Shown here one piece after another: positions 1 through 4,856 of a stretch of DNA of 7,085 nucleotides. The position numbers and the translations under genes were made by a program. Every line of letters begins with the position of its first letter. Position 1 is the first letter of the stretch. This stretch comes from JALHTV01 sp049510055. Its GTDB lineage: Bacteria > Planctomycetota > Phycisphaerae > SM23-33. The stretch is taken from assembly GCA_049510055.1 (NCBI GenBank), contig JBEKZI010000101.1, positions 1 through 7,085 on the forward strand. Reading direction: 5' to 3'. The notes below the pieces were generated by a model. That model saw only the letters and a program-made list of their open reading frames with translations, did no database searches and was not told where the DNA came from.

Positions 1-654
1 GCCGCCGAAGGCGACCACCTCGCCGGCGGGATTGATGATGGGAAAGATCAGACGGTTGCGGAACCGGTCGTAGCAGCCAGGGCGCTCTTCCCTGCGGGCG
101 ACCAGGCCTGCGGCCACAAGTTGCTCTTCGCGATACCCCTCGGCCAGCGCGGCCCGCAACAAGGCGTCCCAACTGTCAGGGGCAAAGCCCAACCCGAAGC
201 GGTCAATGGACTGCTCGCTCAACCCGCGCTTGCGGATGTAGTCCAGCGCCTCGGTGCCGCCGGGGGAGCGGAGCTGGCTGCGGAAGAACCGCGCGGCGTA
301 GGTCGTCACGCGCAGCAGGTCTTCCTTGGACAGCCCCGCGCTGGGCGGCGCGGCGACGACGTCCTGCGGCACGGGGATGTGCGCCCGATCCGCCAGCGTG
401 CGGACGGCCTGGGGGAAGTCGAGCTTGTCGTAGAGCATCAGGAACTGGAACACGCCGCCGCCGGCGCCGCAGGCGAAGCACTTGAAGATCTGCTTGGACG
501 GCGAGACGTTCAGCGACGGTTTTTTGTCGTCGTGGAAGGGGCACAGGCCGAGGAACTCCTTGCCGCGCTTCTTGAGCGCGATGTACTGGCCGATCAGATC
601 AACGATGTCCGTGGCCTGGGCAACCTGATTAATGAAATGTTCCGGAAACCTCAC
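1..654 (-). CDS. dnaG: DNA primase DnaG, N-terminal part (gene continues past the left edge)
   Basis: DnaG makes the short RNA primers for replication, chiefly of the lagging strand, at the fork with the DnaB helicase. The visible 218 residues start VRFPEHFINQVAQ and hold a complete CHC2 zinc-binding domain: C38-x2-H41 (CPFH) and C59-x2-C62 (CFACG), with the family-typical DDKKPSLNVSP segment between them. A linker follows, then the start of the catalytic core, with the family signature YDRFRNRLIFPI (about residues 197-208) and EVVAFGG at the very edge. The TOPRIM catalytic acidic residues and the helicase-binding C-terminus lie outside the window. I chose the GTG start at 652-654 because GGAGAG sits 5 nt upstream and the protein then begins where DnaG proteins usually do. 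It follows the RNase H gene by 62 bp on the same strand and is probably the third gene of that operon. In many bacteria rpoD lies next downstream, but that cannot be seen here. Confidence 0.96.
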   Translation of the reverse strand, partial: MRFPEHFINQVAQATDIVDLIGQYIALKKRGKEFLGLCPFHDDKKPSLNVSPSKQIFKCFACGAGGGVFQFLMLYDKLDFPQAVRTLADRAHIPVPQDVVAAPPSAGLSKEDLLRVTTYAARFFRSQLRSPGGTEALDYIRKRGLSEQSIDRFGLGFAPDSWDALLRAALAEGYREEQLVAAGLVARREERPGCYDRFRNRLIFPIINPAGEVVAFGG

Positions 655-659
655 CGAAG

Positions 660-665
660 CTCTCC
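660..665 (-). promoter_or_regulatory. Ribosome binding site for dnaG
   Basis: Read on the minus strand this is GGAGAG, 5 nt before the GTG codon at 654-652. It decides the start, because there is no better start with a Shine-Dalgarno sequence nearby. Confidence 0.7.
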
Positions 666-671
666 AGAAGA

Positions 672-680
672 ATTGTAACA
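672..680 (-). promoter_or_regulatory. Possible internal extended -10 promoter before dnaG
   Basis: On the minus strand the gap between the RNase H gene and dnaG contains TGTTACAAT, which matches an extended -10 element (TGn followed by TACAAT, 5 of 6 to TATAAT). No good -35 box lies 17 bp upstream. Transcription would start close to the dnaG Shine-Dalgarno sequence, giving a leader of only about ten bases. That weakens the case, and dnaG may simply be read through from the upstream genes. Confidence 0.25.
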
Positions 681-716
681 GCCGGCGACACCCTCGCCCA
701 CCGGATAAGGACCGCG

Positions 717-1223
717 TTACTGGGGGCCTTCGACGTGCCTGTGGCGGTCCAGCGTGCGGTTGACCAGTTCGTCGGCCCGCTGATTGTTCTCCCGCCGGAC
801 GTGGCGGAACGTGCACGCGGCGAACCGCTCCGCCAGCGTGCAGGCCTGCTCGTACAGCGGCCGCAGGCCGGGGTTCTTGACGCGATACTGCCCGAGCATC
901 TGGCGGACCAGCAGCTCGCTGTCGCTGAGGACCTCCACGTCCTTGGCTCCCAGCGCGGCGGCGGCCTCCAGGCCGGCGAGCAAACCGCGGTACTCAGCCA
1001 CGTTGTTGGTCGCCGGGCCCAGGTATAGGCCCGCTTCGTGCAGCACCGTCCCGTCGGGCCGGCTGACGACGACGCCCGCGGCGGCCGGTCCTGGATTGCC
1101 GCGGCTGCCGCCATCGATGTGGACGACAACGCGCGGCGGCGCCTTGGCCGGCGCGGCGGACTTGGTCGGGCGGGTCGCCCCGGCCGATGCGGCGCGACGG
1201 GTTGTCACGCGGCGGGGCGTCAC
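717..1223 (-). CDS. Ribonuclease HI family protein with a basic N-terminal tail
   Basis: An RNase H-fold enzyme predicted to cut the RNA strand of RNA:DNA hybrids such as primers, R-loops and misincorporated ribonucleotides, using two metal ions. The 168-residue protein has all four expected acidic residues: D37 in HIDGGSRGNPGP, E77 in TNNVAEYRGLLAGLE, D101 in VLSDSELLVRQM and D151 in NNQRADELVN. The TNN.AEY.G and G.Y.VKN patterns are typical of the short RnhA-like group also found fused or stand-alone in actinobacteria and archaea, rather than of E. coli RNase HI. The first 30 residues are a low-complexity Arg/Lys/Ala/Pro tail, probably disordered. The GTG start overlaps the stop of the upstream zinc-ribbon gene as GTGA, which suggests translational coupling; no clear Shine-Dalgarno is seen. 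A second in-frame GTG at codon 6 is an alternative start. I left the symbol blank because this family is not the canonical rnhA orthologue. Confidence 0.92.
   Translation of the reverse strand: MTPRRVTTRRAASAGATRPTKSAAPAKAPPRVVVHIDGGSRGNPGPAAAGVVVSRPDGTVLHEAGLYLGPATNNVAEYRGLLAGLEAAAALGAKDVEVLSDSELLVRQMLGQYRVKNPGLRPLYEQACTLAERFAACTFRHVRRENNQRADELVNRTLDRHRHVEGPQ
1220..1223 (-). other. Stop/start overlap (GTGA) coupling the zinc-ribbon and RNase H genes
   Basis: On the minus strand the four bases read GTGA. TGA ends the upstream zinc-ribbon gene and GTG starts the RNase H gene. This arrangement usually means co-transcription and translational coupling, and it fits the lack of a separate ribosome binding site. 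Confidence 0.8.
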
Positions 1224-1972
1224 GAGGCGGCGGCCCCGTTGGCTTGGGGTTCCAGATACAAAATCCGCCCGCAGTTGTCGCAGGTGCGGATCTCGTCTTT
1301 GGTGCGAAGCGCGTTGACGTGCTCCGCCGTCAGGCTCATGTAGCAGCCGCCGCAGACGTACGCGTGCGGCGGTTTGCTGCCTTGGATATCAATGGCGGCC
1401 ATCGCGTCGCCGTCGTAGTTGCCGGCGATGCGTTCAAAGACGGCCAGCGCCTGGGCGGGCACGTCCTTAGCGACCTCGTCGCGCTTGGCGCGGAGATCCT
1501 CCGTCATGGCCGTTAGGCGGGCGACCTCCTCGGTGTGGGTCCGCTCGATCTCGGTCAGGCGGACCTTCTCGGCCTGGACTCCCTTGGCAGCTTCGTCGGC
1601 CTGGGCCTTGATGGCATCGGCGTCCTGGAGGACTTTTAGCGCTTCCTCCTCCATCTTGGCGTTGTCGGCCTTGAGGGTGTTGATCTGCGTCAGGACGGCG
1701 GCATATTCCTTGTTGGTCTTGGCGGCGTTCAAGGACATGCGAAACTTGGCGACCTGGTCTTCCCGGGCCTTCAGATCCAGGGCCAGGCGGTCGCCGTCTT
1801 TGCGACGGGTGATGTACTTGGCGTGAAGGGCGGCGTGATTCGCGGTGACTTGATCGAGCTTGGCTTGCTGGGCTAGGACGGCGTTCTTGCGGCTGCGGAG
1901 TCGCCGCCGAACCGTGGACAACTCCCTTTCGACAGATTGCAGACGAAGCAAGGCTTCGAGCACCTTGGCCAT
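1220..1972 (-). CDS. Coiled-coil protein with C-terminal C4 zinc ribbon (COG1579 / zf-RING_7 family)
   Basis: A 250-residue protein of the conserved but poorly characterised COG1579 family, described as a putative nucleic-acid-binding zinc-ribbon protein. Residues from about 5 to 175 are a long, charged, heptad-like coiled coil, interrupted by the family hallmark TNKEYAAVLTQINTLK near residues 86-101. The C-terminal domain has two zinc knuckles: C207-x2-C210 (CGGC) followed by the family-typical YMSLT, and C231-x2-C234 in CDNCGRILYLE. I prefer the ATG at 1970-1972 (MAKVLEALLRLQ), which has GAAGGG 7 nt upstream. A GTG at 1988-1990 would add six residues but has no Shine-Dalgarno and lies only about 14 nt from the predicted transcription start. 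It is the first gene of the leftward operon. Family proteins sit next to RNase HI genes elsewhere too, for example Rv2229c and Rv2228c in Mycobacterium tuberculosis, from memory. The molecular function is unknown; a nucleic-acid role is inferred from its neighbours and zinc ribbon. Confidence 0.92.
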   Translation of the reverse strand: MAKVLEALLRLQSVERELSTVRRRLRSRKNAVLAQQAKLDQVTANHAALHAKYITRRKDGDRLALDLKAREDQVAKFRMSLNAAKTNKEYAAVLTQINTLKADNAKMEEEALKVLQDADAIKAQADEAAKGVQAEKVRLTEIERTHTEEVARLTAMTEDLRAKRDEVAKDVPAQALAVFERIAGNYDGDAMAAIDIQGSKPPHAYVCGGCYMSLTAEHVNALRTKDEIRTCDNCGRILYLEPQANGAAAS

Positions 1973-1979
1973 GCGATTG

Positions 1980-1987
1980 CCCTTCTT
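1980..1987 (-). promoter_or_regulatory. Ribosome binding site for the zinc-ribbon gene
   Basis: The minus strand reads AAGAAGGG, ending 7 nt before the ATG at 1972-1970. It favours that ATG over the upstream in-frame GTG at 1990-1988, which has no such sequence. Confidence 0.6.
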
Positions 1988-2010
1988 CACTTTTGAGCGC
2001 CGCGGACGGC

Positions 2011-2039
2011 ATTATCCGGCCTGGCGGCGTGAGGTTCAA
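2011..2039 (-). promoter_or_regulatory. Sigma70-type promoter of the zinc-ribbon / RNase H / dnaG operon
   Basis: On the minus strand, TTGAAC (2039-2034, 4 of 6 to TTGACA) is followed after exactly 17 bp by GATAAT (2016-2011, 5 of 6 to TATAAT). Transcription would start near 2004, leaving a leader of about 32 nt before the ATG at 1972, long enough for the AAGAAGGG ribosome binding site. This is the best promoter match I found in the window, and it sits where a promoter is expected in a GC-rich intergenic region. Confidence 0.65.
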
Positions 2040-2084
2040 GGCCTTTTGACTTTTTGATTCCGGCGATCCGCGGCGCCGGCGGCC

Positions 2085-2114
2085 TTGCTTGGCGGTCCTG
2101 CGGGGCGATATCAT
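2085..2114 (+). promoter_or_regulatory. Possible promoter of the oxidoreductase / mnmE unit
   Basis: TTGCTT (2085-2090, 3 of 6 to the -35 consensus) is followed after 18 bp by TATCAT (2109-2114, 5 of 6 to the -10 consensus). Transcription would start near 2121, about 23 nt before the ATG at 2144. The -35 match is weak, so this is a candidate only. The region must hold a rightward promoter somewhere, because the upstream gene is divergent. Confidence 0.35.
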
Positions 2115-2134
2115 GGCCGGCTCGCATACCACCT

Positions 2135-2140
2135 GGAGAA
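2135..2140 (+). promoter_or_regulatory. Ribosome binding site for the oxidoreductase gene
   Basis: GGAGAA lies 3 nt before the ATG at 2144 (5 nt if only GGAG is counted). It sets the start at 2144 rather than at in-frame ATG 2054 or 2114, which would add residues before the conserved Rossmann strand. Confidence 0.65.
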
Positions 2141-2143
2141 GCG

Positions 2144-3379
2144 ATGGACACGGTGCGTCTGGCGATTGTGGGGTTCACCGGCTACGGCTGGTCTTTGGCC
2201 CAGCAGATTCTCAAGGCCTCCGCCGCCCAAAATTGCCGGCTGGTGGCCGCCGCGGACAACCAGATGTCCAAGACGCCCGACCGCGTCGAGAAGCTCCGGG
2301 CCGAGGGCGTCGAGCTGTTCGACGACGCCGTCAAGATGTTCGGGGCCCTGCCCGGCTGGTGCGAGGCGGTGTACATCGCCACGGGCACCCCCTCCCACGA
2401 GCCGCTGACGCTGGCGGCGTTCGACGCGGGCTTTCCGGTGCACCTGGAGAAGCCTCCCGCGGCCACGATCCAGGAAGTCGACGGCATGCTGGACGCCATG
2501 CGCCGGGCGGAAAAGTTCTGCCTGGTGGGCTTCCACGCCGTGCACGCCGACGATGTGCGGTTCCTCAAGCAGCGTGTCGTCGAGGGCCGGTTGGGCAAGG
2601 TGCGGACGCTGGTCTGCTGGGCCAGTTGGCCTCGGGGACGGGACTATTACAGCCGCACGGACTGGCAGGGCAAGCTGCGCCTGGGGACGCGCTGGGTGCT
2701 GGACGGCCCGGCCACCAACGCCCTGTGCCATCACATCACGCACATGCTGCTGCTGGCCAGCGCCCAGCCCAATCGGTTGGCGCAGCCGGCGCGGGTGCGG
2801 GCGGAGCTGTACGCCGCTGGCCCCATTACCGGCCACGATACCGCCGCCATCGAGATCCTCACCGCCGACGGCCAAACCGCCACACTGCTGGTCACCCACT
2901 GCGGGCAGGAGCAGTTCGGCCCGTTCCTGGAGCTCCAGGCCGAGCGGGGCAAGGCCACCTGGAACCCCAAAAAAGGCGTGGAGATCACCTACGCCGACGG
3001 CAGCCGGGAGTTCTGCGCCGCCCCGGCCGACCTGGGGCGAGGGGAGATGATCGCCAACTTCGTCCAGGCCGTGCGGGCCAACGACCCCGCCGGCCTGCGG
3101 TGTTCTCTGGCCGAGGCGCGGGCGATGACGCTGGCGGCCGACGGCGCGCACGAGAGCAGCCAGACCATCCTTCGCATCGACGCAGCCCAGTGCCGCACGG
3201 TCCAGGACGAAAAGCTCGGACCCCGGACGGTCGTCGACGGCCTGGACGCTCAACTCGTCGAGGCCGCCGGCCGGCGATGCCTGTTCAGCGACCTGCCCGA
3301 CGCCCCCTCCTGGGCCGTGGCTACCCAACCCTTCGAGCTGAGCGGCTATAAAAAATTCCCCAAACGGTTCCGCGGCTAG
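2144..3379 (+). CDS. Gfo/Idh/MocA family NAD(P)-dependent oxidoreductase
   Basis: A 411-residue cytoplasmic enzyme of the glucose-fructose oxidoreductase / inositol dehydrogenase family, which oxidises or reduces sugars, sugar acids or cyclitols with a nicotinamide cofactor. The N-terminal Rossmann fold is clear: VRLAIVGFTGYG (residues 4-15, glycine motif G10-x2-G13-x-G15), D38 at the end of the second strand (AAADNQ), which suggests NAD rather than NADP, IATGTPSHEPL (78-88) and the family signature EKPP with E102 and K103. The C-terminal substrate domain begins near residue 125 and contains the segment LDGPATNALCHHITHM (186-201), whose D187, H196/H197 and H200 are candidate catalytic or substrate residues. 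No signal peptide is present. The start was chosen from the GGAGAA site and because the protein then opens directly on the first beta strand. It lies 24 bp before mnmE and is probably co-transcribed with it. The substrate cannot be told from sequence, since this family is highly diversified. Confidence 0.93.
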   Translation: MDTVRLAIVGFTGYGWSLAQQILKASAAQNCRLVAAADNQMSKTPDRVEKLRAEGVELFDDAVKMFGALPGWCEAVYIATGTPSHEPLTLAAFDAGFPVHLEKPPAATIQEVDGMLDAMRRAEKFCLVGFHAVHADDVRFLKQRVVEGRLGKVRTLVCWASWPRGRDYYSRTDWQGKLRLGTRWVLDGPATNALCHHITHMLLLASAQPNRLAQPARVRAELYAAGPITGHDTAAIEILTADGQTATLLVTHCGQEQFGPFLELQAERGKATWNPKKGVEITYADGSREFCAAPADLGRGEMIANFVQAVRANDPAGLRCSLAEARAMTLAADGAHESSQTILRIDAAQCRTVQDEKLGPRTVVDGLDAQLVEAAGRRCLFSDLPDAPSWAVATQPFELSGYKKFPKRFRG

Positions 3380-3403
3380 CCGCCCGCCGCCGGCCTCCGG
3401 ATC

Positions 3404-4837
3404 ATGTTCGCATTGGACGACACCATCGTGGCTATTTCCACCGCGGCCGGCCAGGCCAGCCGGGCCATCGTCCGCCTCAGCGGGCCGGCGGCGATGGACT
3501 TGGCCGTGGCGGTCTTTGCGCCGGCCGACCGGCTGAAAAGTTCGCCGCCCTTCCGTCGCCTGGAAGGCATGGTTGCCCTGGCCGGCAGCGGCATCTGCCT
3601 GCCGGCGGCGGTGTACGTCTTCCGCGCGCCGCGGAGCTTCACGCGCCAGGACGTCGTGGAGCTGCACATCCCGGGCAACGTCCAAGCCGCCTCGGCGCTG
3701 GTGGCCGAGCTGGCAGCCGCCGGCGCCCGCCAGGCCGGGCCGGGAGAATTCACGGCGCGGGCATTCTTTTCCGGGCGGATCGACTTGTCAGAAGCCCAGG
3801 CCGTGGCGGACGTGATCGACGCCGCCGATGAGGCCCAGCTTCGCGCCGCCGTGGTCGCCCTGGGCGGGCGCGTACACCGCCTCTGTCGGGATGCCGCCGG
3901 CCGGCTGACGGAGGCGCTGGCGGAGGTCGAGGCGTCCATCGACCTGGCCGATGAGGAAATCACGCTCCAGGCGCCCGCGGCCCTGGCTGGCCAACTGAAC
4001 GAACTGGCGCGGCACCTGCGCGGCGTGGCCGAGCAAGCCGGCCAGATGAGCGAGACCGCCGAACTGCCGCGCGTCACGCTCGTCGGCCGATGCAACGTGG
4101 GCAAAAGCTCTCTCCTGAACACCCTGGCCGGCGCGGACCGCGCGATTGTCTCGGCCATGGCGGGCACGACGCGGGATGTGCTCAGCACGCCCATGAGTCT
4201 GCCCGGCGGCGGGACGATCCTGCTTCAAGATGCAGCCGGCTTTGGTGCCAGCGAAGACCGCTTGTCGGAGGTCGCCGGCGGGGCGGCGCGGTCAGCCGTG
4301 GCGGCCTGCGATGCGATCGTGTTCGTCGCGGATGTCTCAGCCGAAGATTTCGGCCCCGATGCGCGGCTGCTGGCAGACGTCCGGGCCGCCAACCGCCGCT
4401 GTCCGCTCGTCCTGGCGGCCAACAAGGCCGATCTGCTGGACCGCACGTCGCTGGCGGCGAAGCTATCGGCGCTGGCTGCGGCCATGGGCGATGAGATGAC
4501 GCCGCTGGCCGTCTCGGCCTTGACCCCGGCGCGCCGGGGCTTGGAGGCGCTGCGGCGAGCGATGGCCGACCGCGTGCACCTGGAGGCCGCCCGCCCGGGT
4601 GAGGCGCTGGGCCTGCACCGCCGGCAGAAACAGTGCTTGCTCGCCGCGGCGGACTCGGCTCGCTCGGCCGCGGAACTCCTGGCCGGTGCGAGGGACTTGG
4701 CCGACCGTGCCGAACTGGTGGCCGCGGAATTGCGAGGGGCGCTGGACGCCGTCGGGCAGATCAGCCCCGGCGCGCCGGGGGTGGTCAGCGAGGACGTCTT
4801 GGCGCAGATCTTCGCTCGCTTCTGCGTGGGGAAATAG
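3404..4837 (+). CDS. mnmE: tRNA uridine-5-carboxymethylaminomethyl(34) synthesis GTPase MnmE (divergent)
   Basis: With MnmG, MnmE installs the (carboxymethyl)aminomethyl group at C5 of wobble U34 in certain tRNAs, using methylene-tetrahydrofolate and potassium-stimulated GTP hydrolysis. The 477 residues match the family's usual length and order. The folate-binding N domain opens with DDTIVAISTAAG and includes PGEFTARAFFSGRIDLSEAQAV (split here: PGEFTARAFF at 113-122, then SGRIDLSEAQAV). A helical domain follows, with an inserted G domain from about 221 to 390: G1 GRCNVGKSS (228-236, with N231, the residue equivalent to the potassium ligand), G2 GTTRD (254-258), G3 DAAG (276-279), G4 NKAD (340-343). 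The C-terminus is FCVGK, with the conserved catalytic Cys at 474. Unusual points are DAAGFG instead of DTAG[IL]R, Ser288 where the switch II catalytic Glu aligns, and altered folate-domain motifs (SFTRQD, HIPGN). No strong ribosome binding site precedes the ATG, so coupling to the upstream gene 24 bp away is possible. Confidence 0.95.
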   Translation: MFALDDTIVAISTAAGQASRAIVRLSGPAAMDLAVAVFAPADRLKSSPPFRRLEGMVALAGSGICLPAAVYVFRAPRSFTRQDVVELHIPGNVQAASALVAELAAAGARQAGPGEFTARAFFSGRIDLSEAQAVADVIDAADEAQLRAAVVALGGRVHRLCRDAAGRLTEALAEVEASIDLADEEITLQAPAALAGQLNELARHLRGVAEQAGQMSETAELPRVTLVGRCNVGKSSLLNTLAGADRAIVSAMAGTTRDVLSTPMSLPGGGTILLQDAAGFGASEDRLSEVAGGAARSAVAACDAIVFVADVSAEDFGPDARLLADVRAANRRCPLVLAANKADLLDRTSLAAKLSALAAAMGDEMTPLAVSALTPARRGLEALRRAMADRVHLEAARPGEALGLHRRQKQCLLAAADSARSAAELLAGARDLADRAELVAAELRGALDAVGQISPGAPGVVSEDVLAQIFARFCVGK

Positions 4838-4856
4838 TCGGCTGCCGGTCCCGTGA

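Noticed and set aside
121..678. 185-codon open frame on the plus strand over dnaG
   Set aside because: It is antisense to a textbook DnaG N-terminus with an intact CHC2 zinc motif, and has no recognisable domain or ribosome binding site.
2046..2059. TTGACT and TTGATT as -35 boxes for the rightward unit
   Set aside because: No -10-like sequence follows at 16-18 bp, because the region there is GC-only.
3347..3352. TATAAA in the end of the oxidoreductase gene as a possible mnmE promoter
   Set aside because: It is a good -10 match, but no -35 box is found at 16-18 bp, and the bases encode the conserved-looking Tyr-Lys-Lys tail of the enzyme.
2111..3685. 524-codon open frame on the minus strand, antisense to the oxidoreductase and the start of mnmE
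   Set aside because: Its translation is low-complexity Gly/Arg/Ala/His-rich and matches no family, and the opposite strand encodes two clear conserved proteins. Long antisense frames are expected in GC-rich DNA.
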